The notes below the pieces were generated by a model. It was not told the DNA's origin, did not search any database, and saw only the letters and a program-made list of their open reading frames with translations. Shown here one piece after another: positions 16,963 through 27,159 of a DNA stretch of 64,000 nucleotides (the stretch's first letter is position 1; each line of letters starts with the position of its first letter). The stretch covers positions 62,001 through 126,000 of the forward strand of contig NZ_LQPM01000008.1 in NCBI RefSeq assembly GCF_002101815.1, in the 5' to 3' direction. Source of the DNA: Mycobacterium paraense. GTDB taxonomy: Bacteria > Actinomycetota > Actinomycetes > Mycobacteriales > Mycobacteriaceae. The position numbers were made by a program, and so were the translations under genes.

Positions 16963-16987
16963 GTTTCCGGCAACTGCCATCGGGTAA
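16963..16987 (+). promoter_or_regulatory. SigF-type promoter for dps
   Basis: GTTT at 16963-16966, 15 bases, then GGGTAA at 16982-16987. Mycobacterial SigF promoters read about GGTTT-N15-17-GGGTAT. It lies 43 bases upstream of the dps start, a fitting distance. Stationary-phase control of dps is known in M. smegmatis. Confidence 0.55.
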
Positions 16988-17030
16988 CCCCTCTGGAAGA
17001 CGTGACCGTGTGTGAACCAGGGAGGGATCG

Positions 17031-17579
17031 ATGACACAGTTCACCATTCCGGGACTGACCGACAAACAGGCAGCGCGGCTTACCGAACTGCTGCAAAAGC
17101 AACTGAGCACCTACAACGACCTTCACCTGACGCTCAAGCACGTCCATTGGAACGTGGTGGGCCCCAACTTCATTGGCGTGCACGAGATGATCGACCCGCA
17201 GGTCGACGCGGTCCGCGGATTCGCCGACGACGTTGCCGAGCGCATCGCCGCCCTGGGGGCGTCACCGCAGGGCACGCCGGGAGCGATCATCAAGGACCGC
17301 ACCTGGGACGACTATTCGGTGGGCCGCGACAGCGTCCAGGCGCACCTGGCCGCGCTGGACCTGGTCTACACCGGTGTCATCGAAGACATCCGCAAATACA
17401 TCGAGGAGACCGAGGAACTCGACCCCGTCACCCAGGACCTGCTGATCGATCAGGCGGGGCACCTGGAGAAGTTCCAGTGGTTCGTCCGGGCCCACCTGGA
17501 GAGCGCGGGCGGGAAGCTCACCCACGAGGGCTCGTCCACCGAGCGGGACGCCGCCAGCAGCGCGCGCAGCGCCTCCTAA
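17031..17579 (+). CDS. dps: DNA-binding ferritin-like protein Dps
   Basis: A 182-residue Dps dodecamer subunit. LHLTLKHVHWNVVGPNFIGVHEMID carries the inter-subunit ferroxidase residues (His, His, Asp), and the protein ends with a basic Ser/Arg-rich tail as in M. smegmatis Dps1, to which it is very similar as I recall it. It oxidises and stores iron and shields DNA during starvation. GGGAGGG precedes the ATG. M. tuberculosis has no counterpart at this place as far as I recall. Its stop interlocks with that of the convergent ClC gene. Confidence 0.94.
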   Translation: MTQFTIPGLTDKQAARLTELLQKQLSTYNDLHLTLKHVHWNVVGPNFIGVHEMIDPQVDAVRGFADDVAERIAALGASPQGTPGAIIKDRTWDDYSVGRDSVQAHLAALDLVYTGVIEDIRKYIEETEELDPVTQDLLIDQAGHLEKFQWFVRAHLESAGGKLTHEGSSTERDAASSARSAS

Positions 17580-19009
17580 CGCGCGCGCTCGGCGGCCGCG
17601 GTGTCCCGGTTCAGCCGCTGCGCCTCGTAGATGGTGACGTTGGTGCGGGACATCACCAGCGCCGCGATTCCGACGGCGAGGATCGCCCCCGGCACCACCG
17701 AGAACGAGCCGGTCATCTCGGCGACCATGATCATGATCGCCAGCGGTGCGCGGGCGACGCTGCCGAAGCAGGCCATCATCCCCACGACGACGAAGATGCC
17801 CGGTTCGTGGGGCACGCCGGGCAGGCCGGACAGCTCGCCCAGCCGCCAGACCGCGGCGCCCACGAAGGCGCCGATGACGATCCCCGGGCCGAAGAGCCCG
17901 CCGGAGCCGCCGGTGCCGATCGACAGCGACGTGGCGACGATCTTGGCGACCGGCAAGACGACGACGATCCACAGCGGGATCGCCATCAGCGAGCCGCGGT
18001 CGGCGGCCAGCTGCGCCCAGCCGTAGCCGCTGCTGAGGATCTGGGGAATCAGCAGGCCCAAGAGGCCGACGAGGAGTCCGCCCAGCGCCGGCTTGAGCAC
18101 CGGCCCGCCCGGCAGGCGATGGGTGAGCCGCACCGTGGTGTGGAAGGTGCGGGCATACAGGTAACCGACCGCCGCGGCGGCGAGCCCGATCACCACGAAC
18201 CACAGCAGCGGCCAGGACTTCTCGAAGCGGTATTCGGCGTCGATGTAGCCGAACAGCGGATCGAAGCCCAGGAACGCCCCGAGCACCGCATACGCCGTCC
18301 CCGAGGTGATGAACCCGGGTAGCAGGAAGCGGTAGTCGAAATCGTCGCGGTAGGGGATGGACGCGGCCAGCACCGCGCCGCCCAGCGGGGCGGCGAAGAT
18401 CGCCCCGATGCCCGCGCCGATGCCCAGCGCCACCGCCGTCCGGCCGTCCTCGTCGGACAGGTGCAGCCGCCGGGTGAGCAGCGAGGAGAAGCCGGCGGAG
18501 ATTTGTGCCGTCGGGCCTTCCCGGCCGGCCGAACCGCCCGAGCCGATGGTGAGCGCGCTGGCCGCCATCTTCACCAGCACCGCGCGGAAGCGGATGGCGC
18601 GGGGATCGCCGTGCACCGCCTGGATGGCTTCGTCGGTCCCGTGACCGGTGGCCTCCGGGGCCAGCTTCGCCACGATGAACGCCGACAGCAACGCTCCGCC
18701 CGTCGTCACCAACGGCAGCGCCCACGGGCGTTGAAAGCCCGCCGATCCGTGGCTGCCGCCCTCCCCGACGGGCGTCGGAAGGTGGTAGCCCGCGAGGTAG
18801 CCCAGCAGGAAGTCGGCGGTGTACTTCAGGGCGAAATAGAAGACGACGGCACCCAGGCCGGCGATGAAACCGATCGTGACGCCCAGCAGCAGCCACTTCT
18901 GCAGGTAGCCCGACTTGCGGATCGAGGCCCCGAATCGTCCGCCGGCGGCCGGTGCCGAGGCCACGTGGGCCTCGGCGGTTTGGGGTTCGTCGTCCGGAGG
19001 TCCGCTCAC
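17576..19009 (-). CDS. ClC-family chloride channel/transporter (Rv0143c equivalent)
   Basis: A 477-residue polytopic membrane protein. The ClC signatures are present: GSGGSAGREGP, where the Glu of GREGP is the gating glutamate, and GTGGSGGLFGPGIVIGAFVG. Hydrophobic segments fill most of the length after an N-terminal cytosolic stretch of about 37 residues. It conducts or exchanges chloride (with protons in the antiporter class). It starts with GTG and converges on dps with a four-base overlap. There is no C-terminal CBS domain pair. Confidence 0.92.
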   Translation of the reverse strand: MSGPPDDEPQTAEAHVASAPAAGGRFGASIRKSGYLQKWLLLGVTIGFIAGLGAVVFYFALKYTADFLLGYLAGYHLPTPVGEGGSHGSAGFQRPWALPLVTTGGALLSAFIVAKLAPEATGHGTDEAIQAVHGDPRAIRFRAVLVKMAASALTIGSGGSAGREGPTAQISAGFSSLLTRRLHLSDEDGRTAVALGIGAGIGAIFAAPLGGAVLAASIPYRDDFDYRFLLPGFITSGTAYAVLGAFLGFDPLFGYIDAEYRFEKSWPLLWFVVIGLAAAAVGYLYARTFHTTVRLTHRLPGGPVLKPALGGLLVGLLGLLIPQILSSGYGWAQLAADRGSLMAIPLWIVVVLPVAKIVATSLSIGTGGSGGLFGPGIVIGAFVGAAVWRLGELSGLPGVPHEPGIFVVVGMMACFGSVARAPLAIMIMVAEMTGSFSVVPGAILAVGIAALVMSRTNVTIYEAQRLNRDTAAAERAR

Positions 19010-19066
19010 GGCGCCGACCTGACCCCAAGCACCACGTCATCTTAGGACGACCCACGACGGCGGGGA

Positions 19067-19090
19067 ATAACCGGACCGGAGTCCGGTTAT
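19067..19090. promoter_or_regulatory. Palindromic operator upstream of pirin
   Basis: ATAACCGGAC (19067-19076), CGGA, GTCCGGTTAT (19081-19090): perfect 10-bp arms around a four-base centre. It lies 30 bases before the pirin ATG, at the expected promoter place. The TetR gene two genes downstream is a candidate binder. Confidence 0.65.
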
Positions 19091-19120
19091 ATGGGGCAGC
19101 ATTTATCGAAGGAGGTAGAC

Positions 19121-20083
19121 ATGCCTGCCGTAACCGCAGACACGCTCACGCTGCCACGCGTCGGCGCCGCAGGCCCCGGCGACACCGATCGGCCGGTCCG
19201 GTCGATCACCACGGGTCCGCGGGGCTACGAGGGCGAGGGCTTCCCGGTCGTCCGCGCGTTCGCCGGGGTCAGCGCGGCGGCCCTGGATCCCTTCGTGCAC
19301 ATGGACCAGATGGGGGCGGTCGAATACCAGCCGGGCGAACCGCGGGGCACCGATTGGCATCCGCACCGCGGGTTCGAAACCGTGACGTACATGATCGACG
19401 GCAAATTCGCCCACCAGGACTCCCACGGCGGCGGCGGCCTGATCTCCGATGGCGCGACGCAATGGATGACGGCCGGGTCGGGCATCCTGCACATCGAGAC
19501 CCCGCCGGCCGAACTGGTGGAAAGCGGTGGGGTCTTTCACGGCGTCCAGCTGTGGGTGAATCTGCCGAAGCGGGACAAATTCGCGCCGCCCCGGTACCAG
19601 GCGATCGAGGGCGCCGACGCCGCGCTGCTCGCCTCGGACGATGGCGGAGCCCTGGTCCGCATCGTCGCGGGCGAGATCGACGGCCACCGCGGACCTGGCC
19701 TCACCCACACGCCAATCACGTTGGCGCACGCGACGATTGCGCACGGCGCTCGGCTCAACATTCCGTGGCGGCGCGACTTCAACGCGCTGGTGTACGTGCT
19801 GTCCGGGAGCGGCTCCGTCGGTCCCGTCGCCCACCCGATTCGGTCGGGGCAATTGGCGGTGCTCGGGCCGGGCGATCGGATTACCGTCGGGGCCCCTGGC
19901 GAGGCAATTGATGTGCTGCTGCTGGGCGGGCGGCCCATTCGCGAGCCGGTATTCCACTACGGTCCTTTCGTGATGAACAGCCGCGCGGAATTGATCGAGG
20001 CGCTGGAGGACTACCAGGCGGGAAAGTTCGGCACCATTCCGCCAAATGCTTTAATGCCGCACCATGGCGGTGGCACAATTTAG
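19121..20083 (+). CDS. Pirin-family bicupin
   Basis: A 320-residue pirin. The N-terminal cupin carries the metal-site pattern WHPHRGFETVTYMIDG with later HIETPP. Pirins bind iron; some act as quercetinase-like dioxygenases and others as redox-sensing partners. The ATG at 19121 has a strong GGAGG seven bases upstream, so the earlier in-frame ATG at 19091 is unlikely. TetR follows after two bases. A perfect palindrome lies in the promoter region. Confidence 0.9.
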   Translation: MPAVTADTLTLPRVGAAGPGDTDRPVRSITTGPRGYEGEGFPVVRAFAGVSAAALDPFVHMDQMGAVEYQPGEPRGTDWHPHRGFETVTYMIDGKFAHQDSHGGGGLISDGATQWMTAGSGILHIETPPAELVESGGVFHGVQLWVNLPKRDKFAPPRYQAIEGADAALLASDDGGALVRIVAGEIDGHRGPGLTHTPITLAHATIAHGARLNIPWRRDFNALVYVLSGSGSVGPVAHPIRSGQLAVLGPGDRITVGAPGEAIDVLLLGGRPIREPVFHYGPFVMNSRAELIEALEDYQAGKFGTIPPNALMPHHGGGTI

Positions 20084-20085
20084 CA

Positions 20086-20721
20086 ATGTCGGCAAAGGCG
20101 AGTCGCAGGCCTGGGCGCCCGCCCGCCGCCAAGGCGGATGAGACTCGCCAACGCATCATCCAAGCCGCTCGTCTGGTGTTCAGCGAACGCGGTTACGACG
20201 GCGCGACGTTTCAGGCGATCGCGGCACAGGCCGACCTGACCCGCCCCGCGATCAACCACTACTTCTCCAGCAAACGCGTGCTGTTTCGGGAAGTGCTGGA
20301 CGAGACCAACAGATTCGTCATCGGGGCCGGCATCAAACAGGCGGAGCGGGAGACCACTCTGATCGGGCGGCTGACGGCGTTCATCTCCGCCGCGGTCCGC
20401 GCCAATTCCGAAAATCCCGCCGGATCGGCGTTCTTAATCACCGCCGTGCTGGAATTTCAGCGGCACCCGGAATTGCGGCCGGGCGAGAACGATTCCGTGA
20501 CGCTCAGTCGCGATTTCCTGATGCGCGTCGTCAACGATGCGATCGAGCGCGGCGAGGTCATCCCGGGCACCGACCCGTCGGCCTTGGTCGAGACGCTGCT
20601 CGTGGTGATCTGCGGCGTGGGCCTGTACGCCGGGTACGTGCGCAGCTACCAGGCGATGTTGGGCGTCACCGGGATGCTGCGGCAGCTCTTGGAAGGCGCG
20701 CTCTGGCGCCCTGAAACCTAG
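20086..20721 (+). CDS. TetR-family regulator (Rv0144-like)
   Basis: A 211-residue TetR protein with an Arg/Pro-rich N-terminal arm (SRRPGRPPAAK) and a helix-turn-helix around ATFQAIAAQADLTRPAINHYFSSKRVLF. The ATG lies two bases after the pirin stop, so it is in the same transcript. It is the natural candidate for binding the palindrome in front of pirin. The basic arm may contact the minor groove. It precedes the methyltransferase array, as Rv0144 precedes Rv0145. Confidence 0.88.
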   Translation: MSAKASRRPGRPPAAKADETRQRIIQAARLVFSERGYDGATFQAIAAQADLTRPAINHYFSSKRVLFREVLDETNRFVIGAGIKQAERETTLIGRLTAFISAAVRANSENPAGSAFLITAVLEFQRHPELRPGENDSVTLSRDFLMRVVNDAIERGEVIPGTDPSALVETLLVVICGVGLYAGYVRSYQAMLGVTGMLRQLLEGALWRPET

Positions 20722-20859
20722 TCCGACGGTGACGACCCGCCGCGCCCGGCGATGCCGCGCTTGCGATCGCCACGAGCCGGTTGGCGCCGGTCCGGGCGCA
20801 GTGAAGTTGCGCACAAAGCGTATAGGCTAACTAACTTACTCGGTAGCATGGTTCGGGTG

Positions 20860-21801
20860 ATGACTGATCTGGATGCGTCGTTACCTCCTTCATTACGGAC
20901 TGCCGGCGACAGCTGGGCGATCACCGAATTGGTCGGCGCCACCGCGTTGGGCGTCGCCGCGGCGCGTGCGGTGGAGACGTCCGGGGCCGATCCGCTGATC
21001 CGCGACGAATTCGCTCTCCCGTTGGTCTCGTCGGCCGGCCCGGCCTGGGCCCGGCTGGCCGACCCCGAGCTGGCCTGGCTGGACGGCGATCCGCACGGGA
21101 AGCGCGCGCACCGGATCGGGATCGACTACCAGGCGGTGCGCACGCATTTCTTCGACGAGTACTTCGAGGACGCCGCCCGCGCGGGGATTCGGCAGGTCGT
21201 AATCTTGGCGGCCGGGCTCGATTCGCGGGCCTACCGGTTGAAGTGGCCGCCGGGCACCGCCGTGTACGAGATCGACCAGCCCAAGGTGCTGGAGTACAAG
21301 ACCGGAATTCTCGAGCAGCAGGGCGCGGCTCCCACCGCGAGCAGGCGCCCCGTCCCGATCGACCTGCGCGACGACTGGCCCGCGGCCCTGGCCGCCGCCG
21401 GATTCGACCCAACGCAACCGACGGCGTGGCTGGCGGAGGGGTTGCTGCCCTACCTGCCGAGCGACGCCCAGGACCGCCTGTTCGAGATGTTCACCGCGCT
21501 CAGCGCGCCGGGCAGCCAGGTCGCCGTCGAGGTGTTCGGGATGAATTCGCGCAGCAATTCGCAGCGCTGGCTGCGGATGCGGGAGCGGCTCGGGCTGGAC
21601 GTCAACGTCCAGGCGCTGACCTTTCACGAACCCGACCGCACGGACGCGATCCAGTGGCTGTCCGACCACGGCTGGCAGGTGAACGCCGTGGACAACCGTG
21701 AAGAGATGGCCCGATTGGGCCGATCGGTTCCCGACGACCTGGCCGACGAGGCGGTGCGCAGCACCTTGCTGCGAGCGCGTCTTGACGAGCCGAACACCTG
21801 A
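20860..21801 (+). CDS. SAM-dependent methyltransferase, tandem copy 1
   Basis: A member of the mycobacterial putative O-methyltransferase family (Rv0145/Rv0146/Rv0731c type). The signature [19 protein letters not shown] is the SAM-binding loop, and [12 protein letters not shown] and [12 protein letters not shown] are also family blocks. The start is uncertain: ATG at 20860 (313 residues) or 20848. It is the most divergent of the three copies at its N-terminus ([12 protein letters not shown] instead of DIxTSVG). The substrate is unknown. The 126-base gap before it holds an AT-rich stretch (about 20820-20845) that probably contains the promoter. Confidence 0.85.
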   Translation: MTDLDASLPPSLRTAGDSWAITELVGATALGVAAARAVETSGADPLIRDEFALPLVSSAGPAWARLADPELAWLDGDPHGKRAHRIGIDYQAVRTHFFDEYFEDAARAGIRQVVILAAGLDSRAYRLKWPPGTAVYEIDQPKVLEYKTGILEQQGAAPTASRRPVPIDLRDDWPAALAAAGFDPTQPTAWLAEGLLPYLPSDAQDRLFEMFTALSAPGSQVAVEVFGMNSRSNSQRWLRMRERLGLDVNVQALTFHEPDRTDAIQWLSDHGWQVNAVDNREEMARLGRSVPDDLADEAVRSTLLRARLDEPNT

Positions 21802-21804
21802 TAG

Positions 21805-22757
<953 letters not shown>

Positions 22758-22758
<1 letters not shown>

Positions 22759-23684
22759 TGCCGCGCACCGCGGACGATTCCTGGGACATCGCCACCAGCG
22801 TCGGGGCGACCGCGGTGATGGTGGCGCTGGCCCGTGCCGCCGAGACGGCCAGCGCCGAGCCGCTGATCTCCGATCGGTTCGCCGAGGTGCTGGTGTCTAC
22901 TCCCGAACTCGAGGGGGTTCGGGAGCAGGTCGCCGCCTGGTGGACGCCGGACCCCGACGACGAGGCCGCGGATTTCACCGTCGACTCCCGGCACATGATC
23001 AATTACCAGGCGGTGCGCACCCATTTCTTCGATGCGTACTTCGCCGAGGCGGCGGCCGCCGGGGTTCGCCAGGTGGTGATCCTCGCCGCCGGCCTGGACT
23101 CGCGCGCCTACCGGCTGGACTGGCCGGACGGCACCGTGGTCTACGAGATCGATCTGCCCAAGGTGCTTCAGTACAAGGCCGAAACGCTGGCCGCACACGG
23201 GGCCGCCCCCGTCGTCGACCGGCGGCCGGTGCCGGTGGACCTTCGCCACGACTGGCCGCAGGCGCTGCGCGACGCCGGCTTCGATGCCACCAGCCCGACC
23301 GCCTGGCTGGCCGAAGGGCTGCTGCCGTTCCTGCCGGCGGCCGCGCAGGAGGCCATGTTCGCCTCCATCGACAAGCTGAGCGGGCCCGGCAGCCGGGTGG
23401 CCGTCGAAATCTTCGGGGTCGACCGGGACAAGCGCCGCGAAGCGGAGCAGAGGTGGCAGGAATTGCGGGCCAAGCGCGAGGCCCGCGGCCAGGACACCTC
23501 GTTCAACCCGTTCGACCTGTGGTTCGACGACGAGGGCCGGCCCGACTGCGCCGACTGGTTCGCCGCCCACGGCTGGACGACCCGCGCGACGAGCGCGCTC
23601 GATGAGGGTCTGCGCCTGGGCCGCGCCCCGCAGTCGGAGGAGAGGCCGTTCACGAACAGCTTTGTGACGGCTACCAAACCCTGA
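22758..23684 (+). CDS. SAM-dependent methyltransferase, tandem copy 3
   Basis: A 308-residue protein of the same family, with [19 protein letters not shown] and [12 protein letters not shown]. Its ATG shares one base with the TAA of copy 2, so the two are translationally coupled. The C-terminal region differs, with a charged insert (KRREAEQRWQELRAKREARG) not seen in the others, which suggests a different acceptor. It is the last gene of the array; a hairpin follows. Confidence 0.9.
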
Positions 23685-23700
23685 GCTGAAATGCCGCCCG

Positions 23701-23719
23701 CCGGATCGGGCTGATCCGG
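23701..23719. terminator. Hairpin after the methyltransferase array
   Basis: CCGGATC (23701-23707), loop GGGCT, GATCCGG (23713-23719), 16 bases past the last methyltransferase stop. No T-run is present. A plausible terminator between the array and the aldehyde dehydrogenase gene. Confidence 0.45.
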
Positions 23720-23830
23720 TCGGGGCGGATCCTTCCTATTGCTCCCCCAACCGGGTGGTTAGGATCGCGGTTAACACCGATGAGCGGCCACCCGCGTTGC
23801 AGCGGGCGACTCTGCTCGGGAAGGACAACG

Positions 23831-25270
23831 ATGACCACCGAATCGGTTGCACCGAAGACATCGGAATCCACGAACGGCGCCCACTCTCACTCCGAGGCTC
23901 GGCCCGTCGACGTCCCGGCCACGGTGGCTCGGCTCCGCAAGACCTTCGCCACCGGCCGCACCCGCGACATCGAGTGGCGCAGGCGGCAGTTGCTGCAACT
24001 GGCGAAGCTGATGGAAGAGAACGAGGCGGCGATCGCGGCCGCTCTCGCCAAGGACCTGGACCGCGGCCCGTTCGAGTCGTTCATCGCCGACGTTGCGACG
24101 ACGGCCGGGGAGGCGAAGTTCGCGGCCAAGCGCGTGCGCAGGTGGGCGCGCCGCAAGTACCAGTTGCTCGAGGTGCCGCAGCTGCCCGGCCGCGGCTGGA
24201 TCGAATACGAGCCCTACGGCACCGTGCTGATCATCGGCGCGTGGAACTACCCGTTCTATCTGACGCTGGGTCCGGCGGTCGGGGCGATCGCCGCGGGAAA
24301 CGCCGTCATCCTCAAGCCGTCGGAGATCGCCGCGGCGTCGGCGCACCTGATGGCCGAGTTGGTGCCGCGCTATCTCGACAGGGACGCGATCGCCGTGGTC
24401 GAGGGCGACGGCTCGGTGAGCCAGGAGCTGATCGCGCAGGGCCTGGACCGCGTGTTGTTCACGGGGGGCACCGAGATCGGCCGCAAGGTGTACGAGGGCG
24501 CCGCACCCCACCTGACCCCGTGCACGCTGGAGCTCGGCGGCAAGAGCCCGGTGATCGTGGCGGAGGACGCCGACGTGGAAGTCGCGGCCAAGCGGATCGC
24601 CTGGATGAAGCTGCTCAACGCCGGGCAGACCTGCGTCGCACCCGATTACGTGCTGGCGGACGCGAAGATCCGCGACGAGCTGGTCAGCAAGATCGGCGCC
24701 GCCATCACGAAATTCACGGCGGACAAGCCCAACGGCATGCGGATCGTCAACCAGCGCCAGTTCGACCGCATCAGCGGCTACCTCTCCGGTGACGACGGCA
24801 AGGTCATCGTCGGCGGCAAGTGCGACCCGTCGAGCCTGCGCATCCAGCCCGCGGTCGTCGTCGACCCCGATCCGGACGGCCCGCTGATGCAGAACGAGAT
24901 CTTCGGGCCCGTACTGCCGGTGATCACCGTCCAATCCCTGGATGAGGCAATACGTTTCGTCAACTCGCGGCCCAAGCCGCTGTCCGCCTACCTGTTCACC
25001 AAGACGCGCGAGACCCGCGAGCGGGTGATCAAGCAGGTGCCGGCCGGCGGCATGCTGGTCAACCACCTGGCCTTCCAGGTGTCGACGGCCAAGCTGCCGT
25101 TCGGCGGCGTCGGCGCATCGGGCATGGGCGCCTACCACGGCCGCTACGGCTTCGAGGAGTTCAGCCACCGCAAGTCGGTGTTGACGAAGCCGACCCGGCC
25201 GGACCTGTCGAAGTTCATCTACCCGCCGTACACCGCGCGAGCCTTCAAGATGGCTCGCAGGATGTTCTGA
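23831..25270 (+). CDS. NAD(P)-dependent aldehyde dehydrogenase (Rv0147 equivalent)
   Basis: A 479-residue aldehyde dehydrogenase of the class-3 fatty-aldehyde type. Glu234 in LELGGKSP and Cys268 in NAGQTCVAPDY are the catalytic pair. It oxidises aldehydes to acids. The ATG at 23831 (MTTESVAPK) is preceded by GGGAAGGAC; an in-frame ATG at 23780 would add 17 residues, closer to the 506 of Rv0147. The C-terminus ends FKMARRMF, amphipathic and basic, which may contact membrane. An SDR and a quinone reductase follow. Confidence 0.92.
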   Translation: MTTESVAPKTSESTNGAHSHSEARPVDVPATVARLRKTFATGRTRDIEWRRRQLLQLAKLMEENEAAIAAALAKDLDRGPFESFIADVATTAGEAKFAAKRVRRWARRKYQLLEVPQLPGRGWIEYEPYGTVLIIGAWNYPFYLTLGPAVGAIAAGNAVILKPSEIAAASAHLMAELVPRYLDRDAIAVVEGDGSVSQELIAQGLDRVLFTGGTEIGRKVYEGAAPHLTPCTLELGGKSPVIVAEDADVEVAAKRIAWMKLLNAGQTCVAPDYVLADAKIRDELVSKIGAAITKFTADKPNGMRIVNQRQFDRISGYLSGDDGKVIVGGKCDPSSLRIQPAVVVDPDPDGPLMQNEIFGPVLPVITVQSLDEAIRFVNSRPKPLSAYLFTKTRETRERVIKQVPAGGMLVNHLAFQVSTAKLPFGGVGASGMGAYHGRYGFEEFSHRKSVLTKPTRPDLSKFIYPPYTARAFKMARRMF

Positions 25271-25324
25271 CACCACCCCGATTCCCTTATCACCCAAGTC
25301 CTTTGAACAGGAGAGAGGAACCTG

Positions 25325-26185
25325 ATGCCTGGAGTGCAGGATCGCGTCATCGTCGTCACCGGAGCCGGTGGGGGATTGGGCCGTGAATACGCCCTTGCCC
25401 TGGCCCGTGAGGGCGCCAGCGTCGTCGTCAATGACCTCGGCGGGGCCCGCGACGGCACCGGCGCCGGCCACAACATGGCCGACGAGGTGGTCAAGGAGAT
25501 CAAGGACGCGGGGGGCCGGGCGGCCGCCAACTACGACAGCGTTGCGGACCCCGAGGGCGCCGAGAACATGATCAAGACCGCGCTCGACGAGTTCGGCGCC
25601 GTGCACGGCGTGGTGAGCAACGCCGGCATCCTGCGGGACGGCACCTTCCACAAGATGACGTCCGAGAACTGGGACGCGGTGCTCAAGGTGCACCTCTACG
25701 GCGGGTACAACGTGATCCGCGCCGCCTGGCCGCACTTCCGGGAGCAGAGCTACGGCCGCGTGGTCGTCGCCACCTCCACCAGCGGTCTGTTCGGCAACTT
25801 CGGGCAGACCAACTACGGGGCGGCCAAGCTGGGCCTGGTCGGCCTGATCAACACGCTGGCGCTGGAGGGCGCCAAGTACAACATCAAGGCCAACGCGGTC
25901 GCCCCGATCGCGGCCACCCGGATGACCGAGGACATCCTGCCGAAGGAGGTGCTCGAAAAGCTCACCCCCGAGTACGTCGCACCGGTGGTGGCCTACCTGT
26001 GCACCGAGGAATGCCCCGACAGCGCATCGGTTTTCGTCGTCGGCGGCGGCAAGGTGCAGCGAGTCGCGCTCTTCGAGAACCAGGGCATCAACTTCGACAA
26101 GCCACCGTCGGTGGACGACATCGCCTCGCACTGGACGGAAATCACCGACCTGTCCTCAGCGCAAAAGGCCGGCTTCAAGCTGTAG
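25325..26185 (+). CDS. Short-chain dehydrogenase, MFE-2 hydroxyacyl-CoA dehydrogenase type (Rv0148 equivalent)
   Basis: A 286-residue classical SDR, the same length as Rv0148. TGAGGGLG binds the cofactor; Ser151/Ser153, Tyr164 and Lys168 form the catalytic set. The long DLGGARDGTGAG insert is typical of the (3R)-hydroxyacyl-CoA dehydrogenase part of peroxisomal multifunctional enzyme 2. It probably oxidises hydroxyacyl-CoA in lipid breakdown. It follows aldehyde dehydrogenase by 54 bases and is followed by the quinone reductase after four bases. Confidence 0.92.
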   Translation: MPGVQDRVIVVTGAGGGLGREYALALAREGASVVVNDLGGARDGTGAGHNMADEVVKEIKDAGGRAAANYDSVADPEGAENMIKTALDEFGAVHGVVSNAGILRDGTFHKMTSENWDAVLKVHLYGGYNVIRAAWPHFREQSYGRVVVATSTSGLFGNFGQTNYGAAKLGLVGLINTLALEGAKYNIKANAVAPIAATRMTEDILPKEVLEKLTPEYVAPVVAYLCTEECPDSASVFVVGGGKVQRVALFENQGINFDKPPSVDDIASHWTEITDLSSAQKAGFKL

Positions 26186-26189
26186 GGCC

Positions 26190-27158
26190 ATGAAAGCCTG
26201 TGTGGTGCAAGAGCTGTCCGGCCCGGACGGCATGGTCTTCACCGATATCGAGGACGTCGCCGAGGACGGCAACCACGTCGTCATCGACGTCCGCGCCGCC
26301 GGGGTGTGCTTTCCCGACCTGTTGCTGGCCAAGGGCGAGTACCAGCTGAAGCTGCCCCCGCCGTTCGTCCCGGGCATGGAAGCCGCGGGCGTGGTGCGCT
26401 CCGCGCCGGAGGGGTCGGGATACCGCGTGGGCGAGCGGGTTTCGGCGTTCGGCATCCTGGGCGCCTACGCCGAGCAGGTGGCCGTTCCGGTGCCCAACGT
26501 GATGCGCAGCCCCGCGGAACTCGATGACGCCGAAGCGGTTTCGCTGCTGGTCAATTACAACACCATGTACTTCGCGCTGGCCCGCCGCGCCGCGATGCGG
26601 CCGGGCGACACGGTCCTGGTGCTGGGCGCCGCCGGCGGGGTGGGCACGGCGGCGATCCAGGTGGCGCAGGCGATGGGCGCGAAGAAGGTGCTGGCCGTGG
26701 TGCACCGCGAGGCCGCGGCGGACTATGTCGCTTCGCTCGGTGCCGATCTGGTGGTGCCGCTGGTCGACGGCTGGGCCGACAAGGTGCGTGATTACACCCA
26801 GGGCCGCGGGGTCGACATCGTCGTCGACCCCATCGGTGGGCCGGCCTTCGACGACGCGATTCGTGTGCTGGCGATCGATGGCAAGCTGCTGGTGATCGGC
26901 TTTGCCGCCGGCGGCATTCCGACGGTGAAGGTCAACCGGCTGCTGCTGCGCAACGTCAGCGTGGTGGGCGTCGCGTGGGGCGAGTACCTGAACAAGGTCC
27001 CGGGTTCGGCGGCCCTGTTCTCGTGGGGGCTGAGCCAGTTGGTTTTCCTTGGGCTGAAACCGCCTCCGCCGCAGCGTTATCCGCTGTCGGAGGGTGCGGT
27101 CGCGCTGCAAAGCCTGGCCGACGGCGGCGTGCTCGGCAAGGTCGTGCTGGAGCCCTAG
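26190..27158 (+). CDS. Zeta-crystallin-type quinone/enoyl oxidoreductase (Rv0149 equivalent)
   Basis: A 322-residue zinc-free MDR protein, the same length as Rv0149. The cofactor motif is VLGAAGGVGTAAIQVAQAMGAKKV. It lacks the structural zinc cysteines, as quinone reductases do. The likely reaction is NADPH-dependent reduction of a quinone or an enoyl group. It lies four bases after the SDR and is the last gene of the three-gene operon. It converges on the PE1 gene with a one-base gap. Confidence 0.92.
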   Translation: MKACVVQELSGPDGMVFTDIEDVAEDGNHVVIDVRAAGVCFPDLLLAKGEYQLKLPPPFVPGMEAAGVVRSAPEGSGYRVGERVSAFGILGAYAEQVAVPVPNVMRSPAELDDAEAVSLLVNYNTMYFALARRAAMRPGDTVLVLGAAGGVGTAAIQVAQAMGAKKVLAVVHREAAADYVASLGADLVVPLVDGWADKVRDYTQGRGVDIVVDPIGGPAFDDAIRVLAIDGKLLVIGFAAGGIPTVKVNRLLLRNVSVVGVAWGEYLNKVPGSAALFSWGLSQLVFLGLKPPPPQRYPLSEGAVALQSLADGGVLGKVVLEP

Positions 27159-27159
27159 A

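Noticed and set aside
20820..20847. AT-rich stretch with CTAAC repeats before the first methyltransferase
   Set aside because: A promoter is likely here, but no -35/-10 pair has acceptable spacing and no clear inverted repeat can be defined.
23771..26131. A 786-codon open frame on the minus strand
   Set aside because: It lies opposite the aldehyde dehydrogenase and SDR genes, has no ribosome site or known domain, and its composition is that of a shadow frame.
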